Of a stretch of 32,023 bases of DNA, positions 24,515-32,023 are shown piece by piece (the first letter of the stretch is position 1; every line of letters starts with the position of its first letter). The translations under genes were made by a program, and so were the position numbers. The stretch comes from Bradyrhizobium sp. dw_78 (GTDB lineage: Bacteria; Pseudomonadota; Alphaproteobacteria; Rhizobiales; Xanthobacteraceae), in assembly GCF_018449525.1 (NCBI RefSeq), contig NZ_JAAVUS010000018.1, positions 1-32,023 on the forward strand. Reading direction: 5' to 3'. The notes beneath the pieces are model-generated. The model had not been told where the DNA came from and did not search any database. It saw only the letters and a list, made by a program, of their open reading frames with translations.

Positions 24515-25495
24515 ATGGCTTTCGCCATCCATCTCGTCCGGCAGATCGCGAACGCCGTTGCCCTGCTGCTGGCGGTGCTGGTGCTGAACTTCTGCCTGAT
24601 CCATCTTGCACCGGGAGATCCGGTGCAGGTCATCGCCGGAGAGATGGGCGGCGCGTCGGCGGACGTCGTGGCCGCGCTGCGGGCGAAGTACGGCCTCGAC
24701 CATAGCCTGGCCGAACAGCTCTTCACCTATCTGGGCAACATTGCGCACGGCGATTTCGGCTACTCCTATTATTTCAACGAACCGGTGCTCGGGCTGATCG
24801 CGCAACGGTTGCCGGCGACGCTCTATCTCACGCTCTGCGCACTGGTCATGTCCGTCATTATCGGAACGCTGCTCGGCATCACCAGCGCCCGCCGCCCGAA
24901 CGGAATCTTCAGCCATACGGTCACGGTATTCTCGCTCGCCGGCTATGCCGCACCGATCTTCTGGACCGGCCTGCTGCTGCTGCTGCTGTTCGGTTCGGTC
25001 TGGCCGATTCTGCCCGTCGTCGGAATGACGGATGTCGTGCATCCGAAGCAGGGATTTTCCTATATCGTCGATGTCGCGCGCCACCTTGTGTTGCCGGCGC
25101 TGACGCTCGCGCTGGTCTTTATCGCGCAGTATTCCAGGCTGGCACGGGTCAACATGATCGAGGCTTTGTCCGCGGATTATATACGGACCGCCCGCGCCAA
25201 GGGGCTGCCCGAATGGCTGGTGATCGGCAAGCACGCGCTGCGCAACACGCTGATTCCGATCGTGACTGTGGTCGGGCTGCAGTTCGGCAATCTGTTTGCC
25301 GGCGCAGTCCTGGTCGAGACCGTTTTCAGCTGGCCCGGCATGGGACGTCTGGTGTTCGATTCGATCCTGCGGCGCGACTATCCGACCTTGATGGCGGTGC
25401 TGTTTTTCTCCGCCATGATGGTGATGGCCGCCAACATCGTGACCGACATCGTCTACCGGCTGATCGATCCGCGCATCCGGACGGGACGGCCATGA
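24515..25495 (+). CDS. ABC transporter permease, DppB type
   Basis: A 326-residue inner-membrane permease, first of the pair. The N-terminal span AVALLLAVLVLNFCLIHLAPGDP carries the conserved LAPGDP of DppB/OppB. The C-terminal half has the EAA loop in DYIRTARAKGLPEWLVIGKH and then LRNTLIPIVTVVGLQFG and the SWPGMGRL motif. About six spans are seen. The start is uncertain: the ATG at 24515 gives the usual short N-terminus, while a TTG at 24494 with GAGGA one base away would add seven residues. The gene overlaps the DppC-type gene by ATGA at 25492-25495. It forms the channel with DppC and takes its substrate from the binding protein encoded just upstream. Confidence 0.92.
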   Translation: MAFAIHLVRQIANAVALLLAVLVLNFCLIHLAPGDPVQVIAGEMGGASADVVAALRAKYGLDHSLAEQLFTYLGNIAHGDFGYSYYFNEPVLGLIAQRLPATLYLTLCALVMSVIIGTLLGITSARRPNGIFSHTVTVFSLAGYAAPIFWTGLLLLLLFGSVWPILPVVGMTDVVHPKQGFSYIVDVARHLVLPALTLALVFIAQYSRLARVNMIEALSADYIRTARAKGLPEWLVIGKHALRNTLIPIVTVVGLQFGNLFAGAVLVETVFSWPGMGRLVFDSILRRDYPTLMAVLFFSAMMVMAANIVTDIVYRLIDPRIRTGRP

Positions 25496-26397
25496 CGACC
25501 CTCCAGACGTCGACGCCCCTTGCGATCGAACCGCTTGATCTGCCGGCGCGGCCGGCCGCCTCGCCTGCACGGGCCGCGCTGCGCCAGTTTTTGCGCAGCC
25601 CGTCCGGCGTCATCGGGCTTTGCCTTTTGATCGTCCTCGTTCTCGGAACAGCTGTCGGGCCGATACTCTACCCGGTTGACCCGCTCGATCTCGTCGGGGG
25701 ACCATTTACGCCGCCGTCCGCCGACGCCTGGCTCGGCACCGATTATCTCGGCCGCGACGTGCTCGCCGGCCTGATCTATGGCGGCCGCGCGACGCTCACC
25801 GTCGGGGCGGTCGCGGCCCTGATCACGATCGCCATCGGCCTGACCGTCGGCGCGTTGAGCGGCTTCTTCGGCGGCGCTGTCGATGCAATCCTGGTGAAGC
25901 TCACCGAATTCTTCCAGATCCTGCCGCCATTGTTATTCGCGATGGTGCTGGTGACGCTATTCGGACAGAAGCTCACCACCATCACGCTCGCGATCGGCGC
26001 AGTGAGCTGGACCTCGGCGGCACGGTTGACCAGGGCCGAATTCATGCGGCTGCGCAATCTCGATTTCGTCAAGGCGGCGCGGACGGCCGGGGCCGGCAAT
26101 GCACATCTGATCCTGCGCGTATTGCTGCCGAATGCGCTGCCGCCGGTCATCGTGTCGGCAACTCTGGCGATCGGGGTCGCGATCCTGTTCGAAGGCGGCC
26201 TGAGTTTTCTCGGGCTCGGCGATCCGAACGTGATGAGCTGGGGATTGATGCTCGGACAGAACCGCAACTATGTGCTGGACGCCTGGTGGGCGGTGACGTT
26301 TCCCGGCGCCGCGATCTTCCTTGCCGTGCTGGCGATCAGCCTGGTCGGTGACGGCATCAACGACGCCGCCAATCCGCGTCTGCGGCGGAGGACGTGA
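25492..26397 (+). CDS. ABC transporter permease, DppC type
   Basis: A 301-residue inner-membrane permease, the second half of the channel. A proline/alanine-rich cytoplasmic lead (about 30 residues) precedes the first span GVIGLCLLIVLVLGTAVGPIL. The family markers WLGTDYLGRDVLAGLIYGGR (about 79-98), an EAA loop in FVKAARTAGAGNAHLILRVLLPNALPP and the GGLSFLGLGDP motif near the C-terminus are all present. The start is set by the ATGA overlap with the DppB-type gene; an open frame that extends upstream to 25213 lies inside that gene and is rejected. The stop TGA (26395-26397) overlaps the ATG of the next ATPase gene by one base, continuing the tight coupling of the operon. Confidence 0.92.
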   Translation: MTTLQTSTPLAIEPLDLPARPAASPARAALRQFLRSPSGVIGLCLLIVLVLGTAVGPILYPVDPLDLVGGPFTPPSADAWLGTDYLGRDVLAGLIYGGRATLTVGAVAALITIAIGLTVGALSGFFGGAVDAILVKLTEFFQILPPLLFAMVLVTLFGQKLTTITLAIGAVSWTSAARLTRAEFMRLRNLDFVKAARTAGAGNAHLILRVLLPNALPPVIVSATLAIGVAILFEGGLSFLGLGDPNVMSWGLMLGQNRNYVLDAWWAVTFPGAAIFLAVLAISLVGDGINDAANPRLRRRT

Positions 26398-27395
26398 TGG
26401 GCGCGTTGCTGCAGGTCGAAAGCCTCAACGTCGGCCTACGGAACGGCGCGGGCGTCGTGGTGCCGGTGATCGAAAACCTGTCGTTCGAAGTGCATTCCGG
26501 ACGCACCACCGCGCTGGTCGGGGAATCTGGCTGCGGCAAAAGCATGACGGCGCTCGCGATCATGCGGTTGCTGCCGGAGGATTTCGTCATCACCGGCGGC
26601 CGCATTGTGCTGGAAGGCGAGGATATCCTGTCGCTGTCACCGAAGCGGATGCGCGCGCTTCGCGGCAACGGCATGTCCATGATTTTCCAGGAGCCGATGA
26701 CGGCGCTCAATCCGCTGTTCACGGTCGGCGACCAGATCGCCGAGGTGCTGCGGTGGCATCAGGGGCTTTCTGCCAGCGCCGCGCACGCACAGGCTGTCGA
26801 GTTCCTGCGCGCGGTCCAGATCCCCGCGCTGGAGCAGCGCGTGAATGCCTATCCGCATCAGCTTTCCGGCGGCATGCGCCAGCGTGTGATGATCGCGATG
26901 GCGCTCGCCGGCCGGCCGAAACTGCTGATTGCCGACGAGCCAACCACCGCGCTCGACGTCACGGTGCAGGCGCAGATCTTCGACCTGCTAGCGAAGCTGC
27001 AGCAGGACACCGGAACGGCCGTGCTGCTGATTACGCATGATCTCGGCGCGGTCGCCGAACTCGCCGACGATGTGCTGGTGCTCTATGCCGGCCGCTGCAT
27101 CGAGTCGGGCGCATCCGCGGACCTGGTCGGCCATCCCCGTCATCCCTATACGCGAGGCTTGCTCGGCTGCGTCCCGCATCTGAAACTCGGGCAGCGGATG
27201 CCGGCCGTCTGGTCGGACCTCGGAGAAATCGCCGGGATGGTGCCGCCGCTCGGCGCGCGCGGAGCGGACTGCGCCTTTCTGGCCAGATGCAGGGATGCGA
27301 GCGATGTTTGCCGCTCCCGCCCGCAGCCCATGCTTGAGCCGATCGAAACCGATCACGCCGTATCATGCTGGCGAAAGTCGGAGATCGCGGCATGA
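26397..27395 (+). CDS. ABC transporter ATP-binding protein, DppD/OppD type
   Basis: A 332-residue ATPase of the peptide-importer class. Walker A GESGCGKSMT is at about 43-52, FQEPMTALNPLFTVGDQIAE is the class-specific Q-loop region, the signature is HQLSGGMRQR and Walker B LLIADEPTTALD. The C-terminal oligopeptide/dipeptide domain has the clustered cysteines CAFLARC...C...C typical of DppD/OppD proteins, which may bind a metal or iron-sulfur centre. The ATG at 26397 has GGAGG five bases upstream; a GTG three bases earlier is less well spaced. It forms a heterodimer with the DppF-type ATPase whose gene overlaps its stop by ATGA. It energises uptake of the ligand held by the family 5 binding protein. 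Confidence 0.93.
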   Translation: MGALLQVESLNVGLRNGAGVVVPVIENLSFEVHSGRTTALVGESGCGKSMTALAIMRLLPEDFVITGGRIVLEGEDILSLSPKRMRALRGNGMSMIFQEPMTALNPLFTVGDQIAEVLRWHQGLSASAAHAQAVEFLRAVQIPALEQRVNAYPHQLSGGMRQRVMIAMALAGRPKLLIADEPTTALDVTVQAQIFDLLAKLQQDTGTAVLLITHDLGAVAELADDVLVLYAGRCIESGASADLVGHPRHPYTRGLLGCVPHLKLGQRMPAVWSDLGEIAGMVPPLGARGADCAFLARCRDASDVCRSRPQPMLEPIETDHAVSCWRKSEIAA

Positions 27396-28459
27396 CGGCG
27401 CTTCAAACGGTTCAATCGAGCGACGATTCGGATTTCCTTCTCGACGTCAACGATCTCGTTGTTCACTTCGAGACCGGCAAAAGACGACCGTTCCAGGGCC
27501 CGTCGTACGTGCATGCGGTCGACGGCGTCAGTTTCCGGGTCCGGCGCGGAACGACGTTTGGAATCGTCGGCGAGAGCGGCTCCGGCAAATCGACCACCGC
27601 GCAGGCCATCATGCGGCTGGTCCCGGTCACATCGGGGCAGATCGTCTTCCACGGCAGGAATATCCTGGATCTGGCCGGCAAGCCGCTGCGTGAGGTGCGC
27701 AAGCAGTTGCAGATCGTGTTCCAGGATCCGTTCTCCGCGCTTAATCCACGACGGCGCGCCGGCGATCAGATCCGCGAGCCGCTCGATCTGTTGAACATCG
27801 GTAGCCGTGGCGAACGCGACGAACGCGTGCGGCGGTTGCTTGGCGAGGTCGGCCTGCCGCCGCAGGCGGCGGATCTGTTTCCGCACCAGTTCTCTGGCGG
27901 ACAGCGGCAGCGGCTCTGTATCGCGCGCGCGCTGGCGCCCGAGCCAGATCTGATCGTTTGCGACGAAGCCGTATCGGCGCTGGACGTCGCGATCCAGGCC
28001 CAGATCTTGAACCTGTTGAAGCGGCTGCAACGCGAGCGAGGCCTGACCTATATCTTCATCTCGCACGATCTCAGCGTGATCCAGCAATTCTGCGACGAGA
28101 TCGCCGTCATGTATCTCGGAAAGATCGTCGAGCAGGCTCCGACGGCGGGCATCTTCGTCGAACCCCGGCATCCCTATACGTGGTCGCTGATCGCCGCCGC
28201 GGCACCACCGGGTCCGATACGTGATGAGCTCAAGCGGCGCTACCTGGTCAAGGGCGATCCGCCGAGCCCGGTCGATCCGGCACCCGGCTGTCGCTTCGCC
28301 CAACGCTGCCCGTCGGCGACCGAGAATTGCCGCATTGTCCTGCCGCAGCTCGATGCGATCCGCCCACATCATTACGTCGCTTGTCATCGCGTCGGTGAAC
28401 TGGATCCGCCCGCGTTTGACGCCGCCGCTATGGGCAATCCCGTCCAACAATCGATGTAA
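27392..28459 (+). CDS. ABC transporter ATP-binding protein, DppF/OppF type
   Basis: A 355-residue ATPase, the second nucleotide-binding subunit. The long insert before Walker A (HFETGKRRPFQGPSYVHAVD) is typical of the DppF/OppF branch. Walker A is GESGSGKSTT, the Q-loop VFQDPFSALNPR, the signature HQFSGGQRQR, and Walker B LIVCDEAVSALD, with Ala in place of the usual Pro after the Glu, a common variation. The C-terminus carries the cysteine cluster CRFAQRC...C...C of the family. The ATG at 27392 overlaps the stop of the previous gene by ATGA. It is the last gene of the amidohydrolase/GTPase/importer run; no clear terminator hairpin is seen just after it. Confidence 0.93.
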   Translation: MTALQTVQSSDDSDFLLDVNDLVVHFETGKRRPFQGPSYVHAVDGVSFRVRRGTTFGIVGESGSGKSTTAQAIMRLVPVTSGQIVFHGRNILDLAGKPLREVRKQLQIVFQDPFSALNPRRRAGDQIREPLDLLNIGSRGERDERVRRLLGEVGLPPQAADLFPHQFSGGQRQRLCIARALAPEPDLIVCDEAVSALDVAIQAQILNLLKRLQRERGLTYIFISHDLSVIQQFCDEIAVMYLGKIVEQAPTAGIFVEPRHPYTWSLIAAAAPPGPIRDELKRRYLVKGDPPSPVDPAPGCRFAQRCPSATENCRIVLPQLDAIRPHHYVACHRVGELDPPAFDAAAMGNPVQQSM

Positions 28460-28767
28460 CGGTCGGGCTCGAAATAGACTCCAAAAGGAAGAACCTCCTG
28501 CTACTCTGCCACGCAGTGGATTTAACTCTCCGGCCTCCGAACCGAGTCACCGGAAAACGGGAGTATTTGCATATGAGGCAGGAGATTTTCGATCTATTCC
28601 AGCTGGGATCGTACGCCCCGGCTGAGAGAAGCCAGACCATGTATCTTCAATCGTACGGCCATCATCGAGCCGCATCGCAAGGCGAATTTCTCCGTCGGAA
28701 TCTTGAGCATATTTCTCGGCTGGATCAAAAGACCTCTTCGACAGCCTGCTAGGTTGAGCTAGGAGGT
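28460..28767. other. Gap of 308 bases between the importer and an ALDH remnant
   Basis: A short open frame (28516-28752; ATG at 28573 or codon 1 at 28516) has no family I recognise. It is in the same reading frame as the aldehyde dehydrogenase remnant that follows, separated by one TAG at 28750-28752. Its amino acid pattern does not resemble the missing part of an aldehyde dehydrogenase. It may be scrambled remnant DNA left by the deletion that truncated the gene. No terminal inverted repeats of an insertion sequence are visible. Confidence 0.45.
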
Positions 28768-29247
28768 ATGCTTATAGATGGTGTTCGGCTTGTCGAGCAC
28801 GTCGGGCTTGAATACCTGATGCGGCCTGAGGGAAGCGCTTTCACCAAAGGCTATTATTACAGGCCGACCGTCACCAACGACATGCGTATCGCCCAGGAAG
28901 AGATATTTGGGCCGGTTGTCTGCGTTATTCCGTTCGATACCGAAGAGGAAGCCATTGCTTTGGCCAATGGGACCGCTTTCGGTCTGGCGACCTCGATCTG
29001 GACACACGACTTGGCCCGTGCGCACCGCGTCGCGCATCGCCTGCAGAGCGGCATCGTCTGGATCAATGATCATCATCGTATCGATCCCTGTTCGCCCTGG
29101 GGCGGCTTCAAGATGAGCGGGATCGGGCGTGAGAACGGCCTCGTGGCCTATGAGGAATATACACAAATCCAGAATATCATCGTCAATCTCAACGACGATA
29201 CGTTCGATTGGTACGCCGACGACGGCATCGAGAAACGCTATAGCTGA
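28768..29247 (+). pseudogene. Aldehyde dehydrogenase, C-terminal remnant
   Basis: About 159 residues matching the last third of an NAD(P)-dependent aldehyde dehydrogenase of the betaine-aldehyde type. Homology starts at about GYYYRPTVTNDMRIAQEEIFGPVVCVIPF and continues through AIALANGTAFGLATSIWT, SGIVWIND and PWGGFKMSGIGRENG to a normal C-terminus. Roughly the first 330-350 residues of a normal 490 are missing, including the Rossmann fold and the catalytic Cys and general-base Glu. It cannot be an active dehydrogenase. The ATG at 28768 has AGGAGGT directly against it with no spacing, which is probably chance. The well-conserved remainder suggests a recent deletion or rearrangement. A full-length copy may exist elsewhere, or a separate role for the fragment is possible but unsupported. 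Confidence 0.85.
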
Positions 29248-29410
29248 TGCGTATTCGCACCCATAGACCGTCAATCCCGATCATATCGCCGCGGCAACCG
29301 CGAGCAGTCTCAGATCATTCCGCGCCCGTTCCCCAGATGCTTGAATTGCCTTAAAATTTTCTGAACCGTGGCGGCTGGCCGGATTCTCCAAGGAAAACGG
29401 GAACACGACG

Positions 29411-30322
29411 ATGTTCATGCGCCAGCTCACTTATCTCATCGCTCTGGATAAGCATCGCCATTTTGGGCGTGCGGCGGAAAGCTGCCACGTTTCCCAACCC
29501 GCGCTCTCGACCGGAATCAGCGAGTTGGAGCGTGAACTCGGCATCACCATTATCAAGCGCAACAGAAGTTTCCAGGGCATCACCCCCGAAGGCGAACGGG
29601 TGATTGCCTGGGCTCGCCAAATGCTCGACTCCCTGGAGGGCTTGCGGCAGGAAGCCGAACTCGTGCGCAGTGTTCCGGGTGGTCATCTCGCGATCGGCGT
29701 CGTGCCCTCGGCGGTTCATCCCGTTACTGTGCTCAGCGCCGAATACCGCCAGCGCATCTCGGGCCTGACGCTCGATATCCAGTCGCTCAGCACGCAAGAT
29801 ATCTTGCGGCGGCTGAAGGAACAGGAACTCCATCTTGGCCTCACCTATGATGACGCGGTTTCCGACGACATTTACGACATCATGCCGCTCTTCACCGAAC
29901 GCTACGTCCTGGTCGCCGGAGAGCGGGCCTCATTGCCTCGCGAGTTGAACTGGAGCGATGTCGCGGAGCTACCGCTTTGCCTGCTCAGCCAGGACATGCG
30001 GAATCGCCGTATGCTCGACGAGATTTTCACGAAGAACGGCGTCAAACCGACCGTCGTCGTGGAATCCAACGCGGTCCGTATCCTGATCGCCGAAGCCCTG
30101 AGCGGGCGCGCCTTCAGCATCATGCCTCTGAGCGCCTTGCCGACACCTTATGCGGGAGCGGGTCTGCGTCTTCACACCATCATCCCGGAGCACAAAGCCG
30201 ATGTGAGCCTGGTCAGGCTCAAGCGAGAAAAGCAGCCGCCTTTGTCAGAGGCCGCTTGGCGGCTCGCGACCAGTATCGACCTCCAGAAGACACTGGACCA
30301 GCCGCTCGCCCGCCTCGGGTGA
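29411..30322 (+). CDS. LysR-family transcriptional regulator
   Basis: A 303-residue LysR-type regulator. The winged helix-turn-helix (about residues 4-62) reads FGRAAESCHVSQPALSTGISELERELG, the OxyR-like variant with HVSQPALS, followed by a linker helix and a periplasmic-binding-protein-like effector domain (about 90-295). The segment LPLCLLSQDMRNRRMLDEIF is typical of effector domains. Starts at 29411 (M1) or 29417 (M3) are both possible. It lies 114 bases upstream of the formate dehydrogenase gene on the same strand, so it is likely its regulator. LysR genes are more often divergent from their targets, so same-strand placement allows read-through. Whether it senses formate, formaldehyde or an oxidant is unknown. 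Confidence 0.9.
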   Translation: MFMRQLTYLIALDKHRHFGRAAESCHVSQPALSTGISELERELGITIIKRNRSFQGITPEGERVIAWARQMLDSLEGLRQEAELVRSVPGGHLAIGVVPSAVHPVTVLSAEYRQRISGLTLDIQSLSTQDILRRLKEQELHLGLTYDDAVSDDIYDIMPLFTERYVLVAGERASLPRELNWSDVAELPLCLLSQDMRNRRMLDEIFTKNGVKPTVVVESNAVRILIAEALSGRAFSIMPLSALPTPYAGAGLRLHTIIPEHKADVSLVRLKREKQPPLSEAAWRLATSIDLQKTLDQPLARLG

Positions 30323-30338
30323 TAGCCTTTGCTTATCA
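30320..30338. promoter_or_regulatory. Candidate LysR box upstream of formate dehydrogenase
   Basis: TGATA (30320-30324) and TATCA (30334-30338) form a dyad with a nine-base spacer, which fits the T-N11-A pattern bound by LysR-type regulators. It overlaps the stop codon of the LysR gene and lies about 100 bases before the formate dehydrogenase start, the usual place for an activation site. A short motif with moderate chance probability. Confidence 0.4.
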
Positions 30339-30436
30339 GGAATTCCGGGCAAACGATTGGACGGTAGCGGGCTCAAAGATCACCTTTGCCGTCATCAGCG
30401 GAGTGAATTCTGCTGTATCACCGCAAGGAGAATTCC

Positions 30437-31597
30437 ATGGCAAAGGTTCTATGCGTACTCTACCCGGATCCGGATTCTGGCTATCCGCCGAAATACGCGC
30501 GCGACGACATTCCGGTCATCACCGCCTACGCCAACGGCCAGACCGCCCCTACTCCCAAAGGACCTCTCGGCTTCAAGCCGGGCCAGCTCGTCGGTTCCGT
30601 CTCGGGCGAACTGGGACTGCGTAACTATCTGGAAAAACTCGGTCACGAGTTGATTGTCACCAGCGACAAGGATGGCCCCAATTCGAAATTTGAGAAACAC
30701 CTCGCAGATGCCGAGGTCGTGATCTCGCAGCCGTTCTGGCCAGCCTATCTCACGAAAGAACGGATTGCCAAAGCCAAGAAGCTCAAGCTGGCTTTGACCG
30801 CTGGTATCGGCTCCGATCATGTCGATCTGGATGCTGCCGCCCGCGCCCACATCACCGTTACCGAGGTGACAGGCTCAAACAGCATCAGCGTCGCCGAGCA
30901 TGTCGTGATGATGGTGCTGTCGCTGGTCCGCAACTACCTGCCATCGCATGAGATCGCCGCCAAGGGCGGCTGGAACATCGCTGATTGTGTCAGCCGTAGC
31001 TACGACGTTGAAGGTATGAATTTCGGCACCATTGCCGCCGGCCGCATCGGCCTGGCCGTGTTACGCCGGCTGAAACCGTTCGACCTGCGGCTGCACTACA
31101 CCGATCCGCATCGGCTGAGCCCCGAGATCGAGAAGGAACTCGGGCTTACGTTTCATCCCGACGCGGAATCGCTGGTGCAAGCCGTGGACATCGTCAACCT
31201 TCAGATGCCGCTCTACCCATCGACCGAGCATTTCTTCAACGACCGGATGTTCTCGTTGATGAAACGGGGCAGTTACCTGATCAACACGGCACGTGGGAAA
31301 CTCGTCGAGCGCGATGCGGTCGTGCGCGCCCTCGAATCCGGGCGGCTTGCCGGCTATGCAGGTGACGTCTGGTTCCCGCAGCCGGCACCGGCTGACCATC
31401 CATGGCGCACAATGCCATTCAACGGCATGACGCCACACATCTCCGGCACGTCGCTCTCGGCGCAGGCGCGCTATGCGGCCGGGACGCTGGAGATTCTGGA
31501 AAGCTACTTCGGCGGAACTCCGATCAGGGATGAATATCTGATCGTGGACGGAGGGATGCTCGCGGGCACTGGAGCTAAATCCTACAAGCTGACCTGA
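30437..31597 (+). CDS. fdh: NAD-dependent formate dehydrogenase
   Basis: A 386-residue soluble, cofactor-free formate dehydrogenase (formate + NAD to CO2 + NADH) of the D-2-hydroxyacid dehydrogenase family, closely similar to the recalled Pseudomonas sp. 101 enzyme from MAKVLCVLY onward. Catalytic Arg286 (NTARGKL), His334 (MTPHISG), Gln315 (FPQPAP) and Asn148 (SNSISVAEH) are present, as are the formate-pocket QPFWP (98-102), the Rossmann AAGRIG (200-205) and the NAD-selecting Asp223. Differences from Pseudomonas are Pro224 for its Arg222, and Met257 replacing the reactive Cys255. The C-terminus ends at SYKLT, about 14 residues shorter. AAGGAG six bases before the ATG supports the start. The preceding LysR gene is the likely regulator, and a strong terminator follows. 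It oxidises formate from C1 or deformylation metabolism for reducing power. Confidence 0.95.
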   Translation: MAKVLCVLYPDPDSGYPPKYARDDIPVITAYANGQTAPTPKGPLGFKPGQLVGSVSGELGLRNYLEKLGHELIVTSDKDGPNSKFEKHLADAEVVISQPFWPAYLTKERIAKAKKLKLALTAGIGSDHVDLDAAARAHITVTEVTGSNSISVAEHVVMMVLSLVRNYLPSHEIAAKGGWNIADCVSRSYDVEGMNFGTIAAGRIGLAVLRRLKPFDLRLHYTDPHRLSPEIEKELGLTFHPDAESLVQAVDIVNLQMPLYPSTEHFFNDRMFSLMKRGSYLINTARGKLVERDAVVRALESGRLAGYAGDVWFPQPAPADHPWRTMPFNGMTPHISGTSLSAQARYAAGTLEILESYFGGTPIRDEYLIVDGGMLAGTGAKSYKLT

Positions 31598-31603
31598 CGG
31601 CAA

Positions 31604-31635
31604 AACGGTCCGGCTCCGAAAAGGGCCGGACCGTT
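31604..31635 (+). terminator. Intrinsic terminator after formate dehydrogenase
   Basis: A perfect 11-bp stem, AACGGTCCGGC (31604-31614) with GCCGGACCGTT (31625-31635), has a ten-base loop and is followed by CTCCTT. It begins seven bases after the stop codon. The GC-rich stem and trailing pyrimidines fit a factor-independent terminator. The same hairpin could also serve the convergent minus-strand gene, although no T-run lies on that side. Confidence 0.8.
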
Positions 31636-31761
31636 CTCCTTGCTGCGCGAAACGCAAAAAATCGAATCGAAAGGAACTATGTCACGCGCCTGTGAAGACA
31701 AACACGGTGACCGTGGCAAAATGGATCTGCGCAGGCGATCTCTTCCGATACCGCCGGATGC

Positions 31762-32023
31762 TCAATTTATGCTGTTGGCATCCTCGGCCTTCGCGGCCTT
31801 GATAACGCTGGCACGGTCATAGGCGTTGATGTCGTCGATAAACCGGCCGGTGATGACCCGATCAACGGGCACCGCCGCAGGAAGGATCTTCTGATCGACG
31901 AAGAACTGGATCAGCCGGCTCCAGTCGGCATCGACCAGTGTGCCATGCTTGTCACCGATCTTCGGCGAATTCCAGATGCCGAGCCTCGCCTGATTGACGG
32001 CTACGCCTTCCTTGAGCGCAGCA
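31762..32023 (-). CDS. ABC substrate-binding protein, NMT1/SsuA-like (partial, C-terminal end)
   Basis: The last 86 residues of a protein running off the right edge, ending at a TGA at 31764-31762. The readable part contains LVDADWSRLIQFFVDQ, then PVDRVITGRFIDDINAYDR and a short polar tail. That W-x-R-L-I-Q-F (DADW) and PVDRV-tail pattern is typical of the NMT1/THI5, SsuA/TauA-like periplasmic binding proteins used for sulfonate, nitrate, pyrimidine or other small-molecule uptake. Its start, signal peptide and ligand site are outside the window. It converges on the formate dehydrogenase gene, with the terminator in between. No other gene lies between 31636 and 31761. Confidence 0.72.
   Translation of the reverse strand, partial: AALKEGVAVNQARLGIWNSPKIGDKHGTLVDADWSRLIQFFVDQKILPAAVPVDRVITGRFIDDINAYDRASVIKAAKAEDANSIN

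Noticed and set aside
23372..25570. A 732-codon open frame on the minus strand opposite the Dpp-type importer genes
   Set aside because: It is antisense to three clear family members, is rich in Arg, His, Gln and Asp as expected of a GC-rich mirror frame, and has no recognisable domain.
27353..28450. A 365-codon minus-strand frame opposite the DppF-type gene
   Set aside because: Antisense mirror of a strongly conserved ABC ATPase; no family motif or ribosome binding site.
28768..28770. The ALDH remnant as a functional small gene because AGGAGGT precedes its ATG
   Set aside because: The spacing is zero and the encoded fragment lacks the cofactor domain and catalytic Cys; the match is likely chance.
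1..32023. tRNA, rRNA, CRISPR arrays, transposases, integrases or phage genes
   Set aside because: I looked for cloverleaf arms, regularly spaced repeats and DDE or recombinase motifs and saw none; a covariance-model and HMM search would be decisive.

Overview
The window looks like chromosomal DNA of an alphaproteobacterium of the Bradyrhizobium / Nitrobacteraceae kind. The reasons are GC-rich coding sequence with strong third-position bias, AT-richer gaps between genes, a repeat at 1-106 of a type I recall from that family, and a load of ABC importers, MocR regulators and amidohydrolases typical of soil rhizobiales. The species cannot be fixed from this sequence alone. I see no rRNA, tRNA, CRISPR array, insertion sequence or phage gene. 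This is catabolic accessory DNA made of three adjacent modules.

Module 1 (about 169-15204) is a putative cyclic-amide or N-heterocycle uptake and degradation locus. A seven-gene minus-strand operon runs from 7772 down to 169: a degenerate GroEL-like chaperonin, a spermidine/putrescine-type ABC importer (ATPase, Tat-exported binding protein, two permeases), an AA_synth/DUF1185 protein and an enamidase-family amidohydrolase. Most of its junctions overlap or are very close. A MocR regulator (8238-9605) is divergent from it. A second minus-strand operon (15204 to 9656) encodes a HisC-like aminotransferase, HyuA, HyuB and a maleate-isomerase/Asp-Glu racemase family enzyme. A GGTAGT-n-CAATT-type motif occurs in the regulator/operon-1 gap, as a 15-bp inverted repeat plus one extra half-site, and again upstream of operon 2. 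This suggests that the one MocR controls both operons.

Module 2 (about 15683-28459) has a FAD-dependent amine-oxidase-like protein with a SnoaL-like protein (minus strand), a TSUP exporter (plus strand), a second MocR regulator (minus strand), and divergent from it a six-gene plus-strand run: a YtcJ-type metal-dependent amidohydrolase, a COG0523 (CobW-like) GTPase coupled to it by an ATGA overlap, and a complete dipeptide/oligopeptide-type ABC importer (binding protein, two permeases, two ATPases). GTATGG boxes lie in the regulator/amidohydrolase gap.

Module 3 (about 28460-32023) holds an aldehyde dehydrogenase remnant, a LysR regulator, an NAD-dependent formate dehydrogenase with a clear terminator, and the C-terminal end of an NMT1/SsuA-type ABC binding protein that runs off the window.

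The most unusual item is the chaperonin paralogue. It lines up with E. coli GroEL without gaps through residue 87 and keeps the nucleotide-binding Asp87 and Asp495, but both catalytic aspartates (52 and 398) are replaced and the GGM tail is absent. A predicted ATPase-poor chaperonin sits as the first gene of a transport/catabolic operon. Module 2 has a parallel case, a putative metallochaperone GTPase coupled to a metallo-amidohydrolase. Each module therefore seems to carry its own maturation factor.
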